Of a stretch of DNA of 64,000 nt, positions 21,421 through 34,026 are shown piece after piece. The stretch comes from Acestrorhynchus altus. Its lineage: Eukaryota > Chordata > Actinopteri > Characiformes > Acestrorhynchidae. The translations under genes were made by a program, and so were the position numbers. The DNA is taken from positions 12,356,882 through 12,420,881 of the forward strand of contig CM067515.1 in the NCBI GenBank assembly GCA_034509495.1, written 5' to 3'. Under the pieces are notes generated by a model. That model worked only from the letters and a program-made list of their open reading frames with translations, searched no databases and had not been told where the DNA came from. Numbering within the stretch: position 1 is the stretch's first letter; every line of letters starts with the position of its first letter.

Positions 21421-22299
21421 TCTTTACCCTCCTAACACTGCTGCTGTGTTAGGGAGATACCTAGCTAGTGGTTATCTAGAATACATGTTCCTCTGTCTAC
21501 GTCCTTCCTTGTGCAAGAACAAGGACAAGCATCTTTAAAAGCTTAATTGGGTCAAAGTGACTCATATAATTTGTGGCTTAGGTCTATGTAATGTATGATA
21601 TAAACCTTTGTATAAGCCTTTTGGGAGACCCAACCCAACCCCATAAACATTCAGCACTAATGAACCATAACTGAACAGTGTTCTCACTGATCGGGGTCCA
21701 GATTGTGTCCATCATGCACAGGTGCTTCTGGCTTCAAAGAATACTGAACAAAAATATTGAATTTGATTATATTTAGCAAAAAAGAGAAGTAGCCCTGTTC
21801 TCAAAATGAAGAATCTTATAGATGCTTGACATTGTGTCTTTGTCTCATTCCAATTCCCATCCAGAAGCACGGACTCGAAATGTTGCCAGTGCTGGGAGGG
21901 TGAAAGCTAGCATAGGCTTCCTCCAAATCACATAAAGCATCATTGAACAGACTGCAGGCAAAACAGATTTGTTTCTCAAACCGGATCTGATAGTTGCAAG
22001 TCAGCAGATCGGATTTGCTTGTCTGGAGATCACAAACCTAGCTGCATGTGTTGCTAGGTGGGCTGTAGCCACTGTAATGAGACTAAACTATTTTCTTATA
22101 ATGCCCTTCCTTTTATTCAAGGATTTCACCCACATTACCAACTACGTTTATCAAGAATGTCTTTTTCTCAGTATCAGCAGACATACTTCAGATGTCTGAG
22201 GTCAGGTTGTCTTTCCCAAACACATTGAAATTGGCAGTTAAAAAGCCTGAACATGAAATCTAGACACAACTCAATTTCAAATCTACCCTTCATTGGAAC

Positions 22300-23155
22300 A
22301 ATGATATAGAAAATTCTTCAACAAGTGTTCAAACAGGTTTCTGTTCATAAACAACCATCTGAACAAATTTCAGTTAGGATTCTGACCAATGCATAGCAAT
22401 GAGATGGGTCTAATATAAGTTATCAATGACATTCATTCAAAAACAGACTCTGGAAAACTGTCTGTTCTACTACTGCTAGATCTCAGTGCTGCATTTGATA
22501 CTATTGTCCCCACAGTTCCCATTGATAAACTTGAGAACTGGGTTGGACTTAATGCCTGCATGGAAAAAATATTTTGTTGAAATAGAAAAGAATGTTTCTG
22601 AATCTGTCCCAATGACCTGTGGTGTCCCTCAGGGCTCAATTCCTGGGCTACTCTTATTTCTATATGCTTCCTCTTGATGAAATCCTACAGGACTATGGGA
22701 TGTCCTACCACGGGCAATCTACTTGGCCTTTAGTCTGAATAACTACTGTTCCCCTCGACTCTGTGTGTAAGTGCCTTGAGCACATCACTGATTGGATGGG
22801 TCAGAATTTTTTTAAATTAAATCAAGATAAAATGGAGGATACTTTATTTGGGAATAGACATTCTATAAAGACAGCTAGAAATTTAATGCCGTTAAATGGA
22901 ATCAGTTGACAGAGAACATTAGAAGAGCCCCAACACTGGACACTTTTAAATTCAGGCTTTCTAATTTTATTATGTTTATTTTTTTCTTTTAAATATACTG
23001 TATGTTTAATTGCCTTTTAATTATTCATTCTATTAATTTTATTTCATAATAATTGTAATACTTATCTATGTTTATGTAAAGCATTTTAAATTTGCCAATG
23101 TGTATGATATGTGCTATACACATAAACTTGCCTTGCCTTACATTGCCTCTACTGT
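22300..23155 (+). mobile_element. LINE reverse-transcriptase fragment with 3' tail
   Basis: Frame pieces read LLLLDLSAAFDT (22,468 on) and PMTCGVPQGSIPG (22,612 on), the conserved reverse-transcriptase motifs of fish L2/Rex1-type LINEs. The 3' end near 23,070-23,150 is the common gtgctataca...cttgccttgcctta tail. Frameshifts and stops show it is dead; the active-site segment is missing. Confidence 0.78.
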
Positions 23156-23179
23156 CGAAAGAATTCTACTATATTTTGG

Positions 23180-23485
23180 AACAATGCAGGATTTGATTTA
23201 ATTCAGCAGCAAGAGCATTGGTGAAGTTAGGATGTTGGATAATCAACACCCTACCTCACCCGCAACTCCCCAACATATCCCAAAAGTATTAGATGGAATG
23301 CCATTATTCCAGAGAAGACAGTTCCTTTGCTCCTCAGCTCAGTGTCAAGGTCTATATACCCCACTATCCCACACCTGGCATTAAGTATGGTACCAGTGTT
23401 TGTTTATCAGTTCTTCTGCCAGTATGGGTACCTGAATGCTTTCATTAGAAGGGGCATCCATAAACATTTGGACTAGTGTGTCTGA
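23180..23485. repeat. Tc1-type MITE copy
   Basis: Matches 31.7 and 45.4 kb copies: gttggataatcaacaccctacc, ccagagaagacagttcctttgctcc and the right end ggggcatccataaacatttggac. Confidence 0.65.
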
Positions 23486-24295
23486 GCAATCATTCTTTGA
23501 AACAGGTGCCAGTTGTATACTGTTAAGGTAAAGAAAATCCTCTTTCAAATTGATTGGCAGGTGTTGACAAGAACATGAACATATGGAGGACTACTGCCAG
23601 TGTAGGATGCAGTTTACTACTCTGGTCACATGTTATTCTGAGTAGGACTAAAGAAAAAAAAAGGCAAAATGAATAAGGATTTTATGACTAAGGTAGGATT
23701 TTTTCTTTTCTTCCATCTAATTTATTTTAAGATGCAGCCAGGTTTCCTGACTGAGAACAATCCCACGAGTTAAAGGAATCTGCAGTATAGCATTGCTGAA
23801 CTGCTCCCCCAGTTGCGCGGTCTTGCTGGGCAATCAGTGGCGTCAATGACTGGAAAGGTTTGTTTAGCCAGGGTTTAAAGCTAAGTGCAGATTCCTGCCT
23901 TTGCCGCCTGTTCACACACAACCTATAGAGTGGAATGAGGCAGTTGCGTTAATGGACAGGGCAGCATCATTACTAGGCAGAGAATGACGTCTCTACAGTG
24001 TCTCCATGCACAGAGTGGACAGCTGCTCTGTCTAACATATGGAGAGGGGCATGTGTGTGTTTGCATCTGATCTTTAAAACATTTTGACCCAATTACAACT
24101 GTGGCCCTGCACTAGGGGAGGCCCAGGTCCAGGATAAAGCCGTCTTTTGATGGCCGTTGACTCAGGGAAAAAGTGAGCGTCTGCACGGATAGACTGGCTT
24201 AATTCAGTGCAGGCTGAGGCTAACAGGCGGATCAGTGTGAAGAGTGAGTGATCTGAATAAACAAATGACCTGATGTCCTGATCTCGACTACTCTG

Positions 24296-24334
24296 TGTGT
24301 GTGTGTGTGTGTGTGTCTGTGCGTGTGTGTGTGA

Positions 24335-24400
<66 letters not shown>
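24296..24400. repeat. (GT)n microsatellite, interrupted
   Basis: Long GT run with a few CT/GC/GAGT interruptions in its first half. Confidence 0.96.
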
Positions 24401-24401
<1 letters not shown>

Positions 24402-24599
24402 GCTGTAATGTTGAAATTTCAGCATTACAGTTGAAGCATGTAGACCAAGATAAAATAGGTCTGTTTTGAATCTACTCTATCTGTCATATCACAGCCTGAC
24501 CACTTCCTGGTTAAGGGTGTGGTTCTTCCGGTGCCGACCGATCAATGTGTTCTTCAGAAAAAAAAGGGGGGGGGGGCTGCTGATCATTTCATTTGACCA

Positions 24600-24850
24600 A
24601 GGGTGGGGGCAAACAGGGCAAAGGGGACTGGCTAAAAATTGTAGCCACCCCCTGGGATACCCTCTGGACAAGGAGCCAGTACATCACCTGGTACCCCACA
24701 CCTGGATTCACACAGCAGGGGCAATTCACCCACCATGTGTGTTTTTAGGAGGTGGAAGTAAACTGGAGAGCCCACATGAACACAAATGAAGAACACAAAA
24801 AATTCCCCACAGACAGAGTGCACTGGAGCCATAACCTCAGGCCCTGATTC
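24600..24850. repeat. Fish interspersed repeat related to the 53.2 kb SINE-like element
   Basis: Contains caattcacccaccatgtgtg, gaggtggaagtaaactgg and ccacagacagag-type phrases, a diverged version of the same sequence seen at 53,340-53,440. Confidence 0.45.
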
Positions 24851-25469
24851 TAGCTGCTCACTATTCAGTTGGCAGATGCCACTGTAACCACATAATCTTT
24901 GTTATTCACTTCAGGTCAGTGATATTAATGTAATGGCTGATCAGTAATCAGGACATACATTTAAACTATAAACCTGACTATTGCCAACTGGTCCTAGATC
25001 AGCATTTTCTCTTTTGGTTCTGCCCTTCCTTATCTTCTCCTCATTCTTTTCCCCTCTCTCTTCCTTTGATATTGCCACTACCTGTCATCACTTTTTGTAA
25101 TCATCCAACCTACAGCAAGTCAAAGTGATCTGATAGAAGGCTTAAGTGCCAAGGGCACATTCAGGAGCTCACGTTCACACCATCCTGTGTATGCAGACCA
25201 GTGTTCAAAAGTATGTAATCACTTGGAATTATGCAGTTATAGTCAGAAGATTACATACATTAATTATGGACATGAATAAATATCTTGTATTTTTCTGCCA
25301 CCTATATTTGTCAGTAAGAACAAACATTTGCTGCCCAACTTATTTTGTCATATTCATATTATGCATATATGTACAGCACTGACTATAGATGCCATAATCA
25401 CTTATTTATAGATTATGAAAACAAGCTCCCTGGGATACAAATAGTCACCAGAACAGTAAAGTACAGTAC

Positions 25470-26092
25470 AGTACAGTGTCTTGTTCGGTGTGTGTGGAAA
25501 ATGGGTCACAAAGCAGATGTTATGATGTTACTGTTTGGCTAAAAGGAGTGATTGCACTTGGGCATGCCAGAGGCAATAGTGTGAAGGAAGTAGCTGAATT
25601 TGCAGGTGTATCAAAGCATACGCTCATACAGGTCAACCAGCAGTGGCAGAAATTCCAGACTACAGGCAATTCTCCTCAGAATTGTGGCCAAAAGATAAAA
25701 CAGACAGGGACCGCCGGCATGTTTAGAAATGGAAATCACTTTGTTTCTATATAAGAATTGCTTTTAAAAGTCCTACACAACCAATTTCTGAAAGAGCACT
25801 CCACACGCCATCAACATATGGGGCAGAGTGACACATGATGAGACACAAATATTGAATGGATAATGACTGAACAGCATTTTGGTCAGATGAATTTGGTTTC
25901 TGCCTGTATGTGAATGATGCTGTACATGAGTAAATATAATAATGTTGGATCATTTTCCTCAATAAATAAAGTGTAATATTTTTATTTGGTTCTCCGTAAC
26001 TACTTGTGTGAAAATCTGATGATGTTTTAGCTCAAATTTGCACAGAAATATAGAAAATTCCAAAGGGTTCACAAACTTTCAAGCCGCCCTGT
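25470..26092 (+). mobile_element. Composite Tc1-like remnant
   Basis: Frame 25,550-25,700 encodes GHARGNSVKEVAEFAGVSKH, a helix-turn-helix of Tc1-transposase N-terminal type. The right part (25,945-26,092) is the end of a different Tc1 family: ggatcattttcctcaataaa, tgtgaaaatctgatgatgtttta and gttcacaaactttcaag. The middle is degenerate. Confidence 0.62.
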
Positions 26093-26151
26093 ACCTGCAA
26101 GTAGATTGGGCTTCTATGATTGAAAACAGTGACTGTTCCAAACTTAAAAAG

Positions 26152-26155
<4 letters not shown>

Positions 26156-26199
<44 letters not shown>
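26156..26199. repeat. (GT)n microsatellite
   Basis: About 22 GT units. Confidence 0.97.
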
Positions 26200-26200
<1 letters not shown>

Positions 26201-26660
26201 ATATTTGTTTGTCTCACGTTGCCACGATTCTGGAACGTTCTGAGATAACATTTTCCCAACTGAAATCAACAGGCCTTGCTCTGTGCAGCCTCCACACTCA
26301 CCCCCCACCTCTCTCCACACACACACAGCAAAACCACTGTCCACGAGCCAGGCACCCAAAACCCACCACTTTACTCACTTTCAAACGCGCCTTTACCTTC
26401 TGTTCTGTGTGCGCAGGGTGCGAGCTCTGGAGGAGCCACCTCAGATTCATCCACTGAGTTGCCACTAACACCACACCACATTAATCAGATCTTACCGTTA
26501 CCCCTCTCACCTTCTATTTTTCAAGAATGAGAGACGTTTGTGTGTCTGGAATAACATTTGGCCATTTTTTGATCATGAGCCTTAGATTGAAGGTGTCTCA
26601 TTCATATAATATGTGGCATTATCTTGTTTTACCATCATTCGACTGCATTCATAGCTAATA

Positions 26661-26900
26661 GGACTGAGTGATGTTCTCTCAGGTTAGTGTTCTGATCCTC
26701 ACTGTACTGGACTGAGTGATGTTCTCTCAGGTTAGTGTTCTGATCCTCACTGTACTGGACTGAGTGATGTTCTCTCAGGTTAGTGTTCTGATCCTCACTG
26801 TACTGGACTGAGTGATGTTCTCTCAGGTTAGTGTTCTGATCCTCACTGCACTGGACTGAGTGATGTTCTCTCAGGTTAGTGTTCTGATCCTCACTGCACT
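26661..26900. repeat. 48-bp minisatellite, five copies
   Basis: A 48-bp unit beginning ggactgagtgatgttctctc is repeated five times head to tail. Units 4 and 5 carry gcact where units 1-3 carry gtact, and otherwise the copies are almost identical, so the array is young. Confidence 0.95.
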
Positions 26901-28164
26901 GAACTAAAACCTTTTTGCAAAGCTTGTTCCACTACAGATGAAACACACACATTGCATTGTTTGTCATTAGAATACAAGTAACAAATGTCAGTGTAGCAGC
27001 TTTATTCCTCATAGTTATGATTAGATGTTGCCAGCTAATCCCTGACTCACCTGTGTGTTACATCAGCAGTGGCTGGTAGGAGCAGAGACTTATCAAATCC
27101 GGTTCAGTTTTCAGCTTTAGAATATTTTCTGTTTGACTGGTTGTTTATTCAAGTTACAAATGTTGCATTCTGCATTAAAAATGTTGCAGAGAGTTTTGTC
27201 TGCGTCACGTCCCCATGCATGGCTTCTAACGTCCGATCCCAAACATGCCTTTGCTGGTCAAATGCATTAGACTTTTGATCAGAATATGGCATTAAGAAAT
27301 GGTGAGGCGGGCAGAACCGCAAGCCCTGTAATGGTGATGTGTCCTGCGGTGCTTTCTACAGGGTGGGATGGCTCTGCACTAGCAGTGAGTAAGAGCAGTA
27401 TGCTATTGGGTGGTGCTGGACTACTTTACTAAACACTCACTTGGGAATTCAACTCTGACCAGTCAAAATAGGCAAGATCTGCTCAGACACATCACTTAAC
27501 TTGCACACACACACAGACAGTAGACCACACACAGTCCTGTGATCTGGAGCACGCAATGATCTGGGCACTGATGATCCTGGGAGCGTTTAAGGACATCCCC
27601 ATGAGGAATGTGCATCACCTGTGACCTCTGAAGCTGGTGTCAGTGGTTGGAGGGTCAGGGTTCAGCAAGACACAGCTGTTTCCACATACACTGTCTTCTC
27701 ACACTAGAGTGTGTGAGGCACTCACCTATGTACTGCTGACCTCATGTGAGGTCGATGGCTTTTCTAATGGAGAAGCTCACCTGATCATCTTGCCATAATA
27801 GCATATAAAGAGCTTCATGTGGGCCAGTTTAGGTAATGCCTGGTTGGCTTAAAATTGAACACCTATGGACGTCTCAGCAGAGGGGTCTCTGTGTGTATTG
27901 GGTTTGAGTTACCTTGTCTGCACTATTCAGAGGGTTAGTTTCTTAGTCATTTTCAGTCCTTTCTGATGCTCATGTGCAAAGTCACTACTCAAACCAGTTC
28001 TGGAGGCAGCTCTACCTCTGAGGCAGAACAAATGCAACTGGTTCAGATAATGACCAATTTACTGTTTTTTCTGGCTCAGAGGTACAGTTCCAGACTGAGA
28101 ACAAATTTAGGTTTTTTAGCCCAGACTGTGGTTCACGGCATATTACACACGTTATTTTGGTTAT

Positions 28165-28380
28165 ATTTCTGAAAGTCCATTTGGGGAGTGTCCCACATGC
28201 CTTTGGGCAAACCTCTTCCTATTTTTGTCTGTAAGTAAAAGTTTTTCTCTGGCCACTCTTCCGTAAAGCCCAGCTCTATGGAGTGTACGGCTTGTTGTGG
28301 TCATATGGACAGATACTCCGGTCTCTGCTTGTGAACTCTGCAGCTCCTTCAGGGTTACCTTTGGTCTCTGTGCTGCCACT
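28165..28380 (-). mobile_element. Tc1 transposase fragment
   Basis: Minus-strand frame 28,379-28,161 contains RPKVTLKELQSSQAETGVSV and TSRTLHRAGLYGRVAREK, the well-conserved N-terminal DNA-binding to linker region of fish Tc1 transposases. No catalytic region follows. Confidence 0.85.
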
Positions 28381-28439
28381 TGTTTTTTTTCTCATTTAGC
28401 TTCATCAACTTAGAGTATTTTGTGCAGATGCATCACATA

Positions 28440-28565
28440 CATTTACGTTTACATTTATGGCATTTAGCAGACCACCGTTTCCAGAGCAACTTACGAAAGT
28501 GCTTTGCTGTTCACTCAGATATCCTTAGCTAGTTGAAAAGGCTAGAATCCAGAGATTCCTCAAAC
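28440..28565. repeat. Interspersed repeat of the atttagcagac type
   Basis: Shares tttagcagac, cagagcaacttacgaaagtg and tttgctgttcactcaga with 62,765-62,880; a very common fish repeat. Confidence 0.6.
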
Positions 28566-28649
28566 ATTCAGATTGAAATACAGGTTGTAATGTAACAAAA
28601 AATAAGTAAAAAAGAAGGTAAACTGTATGCAGACACAGGGATAACTGAA

Positions 28650-28735
28650 AACTGGATGAAAACACCAAGAGAGGGAATTGAACCCCAGATCCCAGTGCTG
28701 GGAAGCAATTGTGCTAACCACCAAGCCATCGTAGT
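28650..28735 (-). repeat. tRNA-derived SINE head
   Basis: On the minus strand an A-box-like TGGCTTGGTGGTTAGC (28,728-28,713) is followed by a B-box-like GGGTTCAATTCC (28,684-28,673). Spacing and sequence fit an RNA polymerase III promoter of a tRNA-derived SINE. A full tRNA fold is not supported. Confidence 0.6.
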
Positions 28736-29287
28736 GATGCAATCAATTCTGAATCTGGCTTATTTGAATCTTGACAGTTCAGAGCACGGTTTAATTCAGT
28801 GTGGAAGGACACAGAGTCTGGACACAGGCCAGGCTGATTTCCTGAAACGTACCTGCAGCTCCATCGTGGAGTTTACTGAAATACGTCAGTGCAGCACTGT
28901 TCTCCATGCAGGTACACATGCTCACACACACACCAAACTCATTGGGATGTCAATCTGATGCAAATCCTGGTGAGTCACTGGAACACCAATTCCATTACAG
29001 CTCAGAAGAAAAAAACAAACCTCGCTCACACGCACGCACACACACTCACGCACACAGTACCCTGTTTGCACCACCAGTTCCTGTTTGCTCACTGTGTCCA
29101 CATGTCCATCATCAAAGGTGTGTTTTTGGCCCAGCAGGGACTGTTTTGTAGCGTGCAGGTGTGAACTGTAGCAGGAGTGCATTAGTGAATAATGGCACTG
29201 GCAAAAGTGAAAGAAATAAATGAAAGCTTCGCCGCACCTTTCCCTGCCACCAGTTTGTAAACACTCCTTCCCTGGATTTGCATTTTT

Positions 29288-29294
29288 GCGCACA

Positions 29295-29332
<38 letters not shown>

Positions 29333-30339
29333 GACAACTTCAGCATGCTCTTGTATTAAAGACTTAAAATAGTGTTCCACATTCCTGGCCCAGCAAATGC
29401 TTGTGTAGCTTAGCATTAGCAGGAGGCCAAACATCACGTTAGTCTTTAAAGTGAAAACAGTCAGTAAGGCAGATGAAGTAAATCTGATTAGTACATTAAA
29501 AGCAGTGAGGAAGCCAGCAGCAGAAGCATGTAGGCCTAGATATGCTTCAGGCTTCAGGTTTTACCTAAGGTTACTGTTCTGTCAATTCAGTGATTACTGG
29601 TGGGATTTAATACTGGTATCCAGTCTGAATACGCAGCACATATGTTGTACACTGTGGTGGTAGTACTCGCTAAATGATTTCATTCTAATATGTATTTGCA
29701 GTGTAAGCAGTTTTTACAGTCTGGACATTTTCAAACCAGTGTGAATCTGCAGTGTGTAGTTGTGGGCCTCCAGGTCCCTTCACCCACACACATAGTGGCC
29801 CATTTTCCCATTTTTTCCATTGGTACTCCTGATGGCCAGTCCATCCCTGTTTCACAGTCTTATAGTAACAGTTGAGGTGTCAGGTTTTTTTTACAGTCTG
29901 ATGGTAATAATTGTGGTGATTTTGATCCACCACAAATTTTGCAGTTATTTCAGTCTCATGTGAATTAGTATTGTAGGTAGTTTTTACACTCACAGATATC
30001 TTTCATTAATATGGTTCTCTATGGAGAAGTGGTTCCTCTATTAGGCTCTATTAGGCTCTATTAGACTCATAATTCTGCAGTAAGGCCATTTTTTTCTGAT
30101 AATGATGGTCTGGTTTTACATTGAGGCCATAGAGCCACAGTGTGAGAGTGTGTAGCCCAACCTGTTCTAGTGCATTATGGTGTGTAAACTTGCCCACTTT
30201 GACCCCTGCTGGTGGAAATGTTTGTCTGGAGCATTAACAATGGCTGGGACAGAGCCAGGGAGTCCGAATGCCAAACTCTCTTAGCACCTCCGTCACTTAT
30301 TCCCATTCTCTCTCTCTCACTCTCTCTTTCTCTGTCTCC

Positions 30340-30432
<93 letters not shown>

Positions 30433-31516
30433 TCTCCTCCTCCTCTCCTCTCCTCTCCTCTCGATGTGTGGTGCAAGAAGGCATGCACACACATCCTGCT
30501 TTTGTGGGGCAGGAATTTGTGGAATGTGGACCACCGTCCTACGCCCACTGGAGCTTTAATTGAAGATGCACCTGAAGATACAGAGTACTGATATTTATGG
30601 GACCCCCCCGGTCATGGTGCATGCTCCACAAACATGTCTTCCATTTGGGACACAGATTTTACAATCCACCTCAATGGTAATGTTCATTTTTGAGGATTTG
30701 ATAGCACTGGATGGAAATTGGGCACTATGGGTGTTGACCACAGAGAAGGCAAGGCCAACATGCATTGATTGGTCAACAGAAAGAAACTGATCAAAAGGGA
30801 CCCCCCCACCCCTAATTGTTGAGGGAATGAAAGTAATCAATAGGGACCACCCTTTTTAAGTTGCCTGAATTAACCCCCCTGAATTAAGTTGCAGGTCCAG
30901 CTCTGCCTCTAGCTGATATTTGCTACTGGCATGATGACCTTCTCCAGAAGATCATCTTCCACTGTCAGTGCTTTTCTGTGGAGAAGAAGCTGTGGCAATG
31001 GGTGCAACTTAAAGAAGCTAAATTCTTTAATAAAAAAGGGTGTGCACAACCATTGGACTTTTAGTGTTGATCAAGTAAATGTGCAGTTTTTAAAAGGGGA
31101 GGAATGTAAGAAGATACCACCCAAGCTTTTACACTGTCTGACTGACACGATGTGTCCAACATTGAGAAGACTGGACACATCAGACGTTCGTCTTATTCTT
31201 CCAGGGGTCCTCCTTCTCAGAAGGTGCTCCGTTCCTGTTCTGGGCGTTGGTAATGCTGACCCAAGGCCTGGACTGACCCTTTCCCCCGAACTCAGAGAAA
31301 GCACCTTTCAAGTGCTGCAGAGTTGACAATGGGAATGTTTGGTTTTTCCTCTGAAAACATGGGAACGGACAGGGCTTTCCTGGAACACAGCCTGCCGTGA
31401 GGAAAAGCTTGCAGGGAGTTCTGCAGCCTGACAGGAAAACCTCACAGCAGAAGGTGTGTGAGGATAGTGCAGTGTGTGTGTGTGCGTGTGTGTGTGTGTG
31501 TGTGCGCATGTGCGTG

Positions 31517-31580
<64 letters not shown>
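29288..31580. repeat. Three long (CA)n/(GT)n microsatellites
   Basis: (CA)n at about 29,288-29,328 and 30,342-30,430, the latter preceded by a CT-rich tract and followed by (CTCCT)n; and (GT)n with GC interruptions at 31,472-31,580. The sequence between them holds no recognised gene. Confidence 0.95.
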
Positions 31581-31584
<4 letters not shown>

Positions 31585-31685
31585 GGGGATTTTCTTCTCT
31601 ATCTGCATCAGAGCTTCCTATTAAAAAGAGGAAAAGCGCTCACAGAATGGAGTTCCCTCCACAGTCTTTCCACTATAACACACAT

Positions 31686-32131
31686 ACACAGATAGATGGA
31701 CAAAAGTATTGGGATAGCCACTCATTCATTGCTTCTGAAATCAAGGGTATTAAAAGATTTATCCTGCTTTTGTTGGACTAACTCTACTTAACAGGGAAGA
31801 CTGTTCTACTAGATTGGAGCATTGCTGTGAGGATTTGATTGCATTGAGTTGTTTAACAACAGTTCATTCTATGCAAGATGGAGCAGTTCCTCTCCACAGC
31901 TCAGTGTTTAGGCGTTATACCCATCTTGCCCATACCTGGCATTAGGAATGATGCCAATAGTTTCATGTTTATCTGCTCCCAAGAGATCTATTCTATTGGC
32001 AGTACTACTACAGTACTTCTACAAGCTGTGTGTGTGTGTGTGTTTGCACATATGGGGTCAACAATGTATGCAAATTAAAAAGTAGAATGCATTATAGAAG
32101 GTGTCCACAAACATTAGGGCCATATAGTGTG
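31686..32131. mobile_element. Tc1-type MITE, near complete
   Basis: Left end atggacaaaagtattgggata (31,697 on) and right end gtccacaaacattagggccat (32,102-32,122) are imperfect inverted termini. The interior matches the other copies, including ctgtgaggatttgattgcatt. A GT tract interrupts it near 32,030. Confidence 0.7.
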
Positions 32132-32919
32132 TGTATACACACACAGATATTTGGAATCTACCCTGCTCTTATCTGGTTTAGAGAAACAGCTCAGAGCAGT
32201 GCTGAGTGGTTACAATGCACCTCCCAACATAGTCCCCATGCAGAGTAAAGATCAAAATGAATGTTAAACTATATGGAAAAAGTCAGGTGTAAATTAACTG
32301 AATAACGGACAAATATACCAATTAATGTATGATTCTGATTAAATACATGCAGCCTTAGTTTTTAATGGTTGGCCTGACTGTTGTTTTTGTTTTAAAAAAT
32401 GTGAGCTTCTCATCCAGACAAAAGTGAATATTTGATCCCCTGAATCATGTGATGATACAGATAATTTGATCACTTGTGAATAATTTGTAGTCATATGTGA
32501 ATATGTGATCACATACTATGGATGTGAATATTTATGCTATCAGTTACACTTATACTTACTTTTACTTATTTTACAATACATTTTAATTTTTTTAATGATT
32601 ATCAATTTATTTAATGTACAATAAATGTCAACACATTCATTAAAAAAATAAATATGTTTTTCACTTTATTAACAATATATTATATATAATGTTACACACA
32701 TTTGAAGTTGAAGGGGTTAAAAACTGTTTGCAATAAAGAAAGGAAAACCCATTTTATTCTGCAGAAATGTGCTTAGTTAAACTAAATGCAGTAAATGTGT
32801 GATGGGTTGTTTTGGCCAGTTGGTTTCATTTTATCATTTTAAAACATTGTGAAAATATTACAAAATAGATGCTTGATTAGATTTGCTGCACATTTCCTTC
32901 TGAACACCGTCTTATTTCA

Positions 32920-32921
<2 letters not shown>

Positions 32922-32973
<52 letters not shown>
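32922..32973. repeat. (GT)n microsatellite upstream of the ccn1-like promoter
   Basis: Pure GT run ending about 95 bp before the TATA-like box of the ccn1-like gene. Confidence 0.97.
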
Positions 32974-32974
<1 letters not shown>

Positions 32975-33066
32975 TGTGCACATGCCTTTACCCCTCTGCT
33001 TCCTTGCTCTCTGTGTGCTTATGTCAGAGAGGAGCTGTCCACCCCCCTCCACCCTCCACCCCCCTC

Positions 33067-33074
33067 TTTATAAT
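33067..33074 (+). promoter_or_regulatory. TATA box of the ccn1-like gene
   Basis: TTTATAAT about 290 bp before the start codon, with a GC-poor, C-rich tract just upstream. Transcription would begin near 33,097, leaving a 5' UTR of about 270 nt. CCN1 genes are TATA-driven immediate-early genes in mammals. No canonical CArG box was found; CCATATGG at 33,099-33,106 is shorter than the consensus. Confidence 0.5.
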
Positions 33075-33363
33075 TGACCTGCTCCAGCTCTGATCCTCCA
33101 TATGGCTGAACTGGGCTCACAGGGCTACACACACACTCACTCACACACACACTCACACTCTGGTTCTCTCTGGATTTAACTCTGGATTTCTAACCTGTGA
33201 CTCAATTCATTGGCCAAGAGGTGAAAGAGGCCAAAGTGAAGATAAGCAGTCAGTCAGTGGACGCTGACTGCAGGCTTAGGCTTTTTTATTTTTTGGTGGA
33301 TTAAAACTTGGATTCTCAAAATCTATTCTGAATTTAGATACAGTGAAACTGGACTACTGAGGA

Positions 33364-33441
33364 ATGTATTCTGTGAGAACCATCAAGATGAACACTACTT
33401 TGGGCACAACTCTACTGCTAATTCTTTACACTGCTGGAAAT
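33364..33441 (+). CDS. ccn1-like exon 1: signal peptide
   Basis: 26 codons ending AAT|GTGAGT. Two in-frame ATGs (33364 and 33388); both leave a hydrophobic core TLLLILYTAG. The second has the better context (A at -3), the first keeps the basic n-region. Confidence 0.85.
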
Positions 33442-33528
33442 GTGAGTACACAGGATCTGATTTTTGTGAAATTATTAAGTAAATATAGGTAAAATATTGT
33501 AATTACACACAGACCTCTATTCATACTC

Positions 33529-33594
<66 letters not shown>

Positions 33595-33935
33595 TGTGTG
33601 TATGTGTGTGTGTGTGTACATTATATATATAGTCACCAGAGTGGTACCGTCAAGTTAACCCTTAGTTAGTAAAAAATTTAGTTTCGATTTGAATTGAATT
33701 TTTGTTTATGTTCATAATATAATTCAAAGTTAAACTGTCATATTTGTCATATTTAGTGAAATATTTCTTTCATTTTTACTGTTCAGTATGGCTTTTAGCT
33801 CATGAAAATCAGAAATCCAGAATCTCAGACCATTGGAATATTCAATTTCAGACAGTTCATTTTTTTAAGCAAGAAAGGTTTGAAATATTTCATATTAAAA
33901 TATAATTAATAGAACATTTAAAATTTAAATGGCAG

Positions 33936-34026
<91 letters not shown>

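Larger units (their letters stand above)
16540..33060. other. Gene-poor intergenic interval
   Basis: No exon with convincing splice sites or family similarity is seen on either strand across 16.5 kb. The content is Tc1, LINE and SINE remnants listed separately, CA/GT microsatellites, one minisatellite and AT-rich unique sequence. Conserved regulatory elements for the flanking genes may be present but cannot be recognised without cross-species alignment. Confidence 0.6.

Noticed and set aside
25476..25754. Helix-turn-helix frame as a transcription factor
   Set aside because: The helix-turn-helix is of the Tc1-transposase N-terminal type and joins transposon ends.
26661..26900. Regular repeat array considered as a CRISPR-like array
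   Set aside because: Units are contiguous with no unique spacers, and the genome is eukaryotic; it is a minisatellite.
28650..28735. Possible minus-strand tRNA gene
   Set aside because: A- and B-box-like strings exist, but no complete cloverleaf could be drawn; better seen as a SINE head.
30175..30591. Long open frames across CA/GT repeats (Cys-Val, His-Thr, Tyr-Ile runs) here and at 3.6, 20.5, 31.5, 45.8, 51.7 and 57.4 kb
   Set aside because: Dinucleotide and tetranucleotide repeats have no stops in some frames; these are composition artefacts.
30931..31326. 131-codon plus-strand frame
   Set aside because: No recognised domain, no poly(A) or splice partners; probably chance.
33099..33106. 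CCATATGG as a CArG (SRF) box for the ccn1-like gene
   Set aside because: The consensus needs six A/T bases between CC and GG; only four are present, and it lies at or after the expected transcription start.
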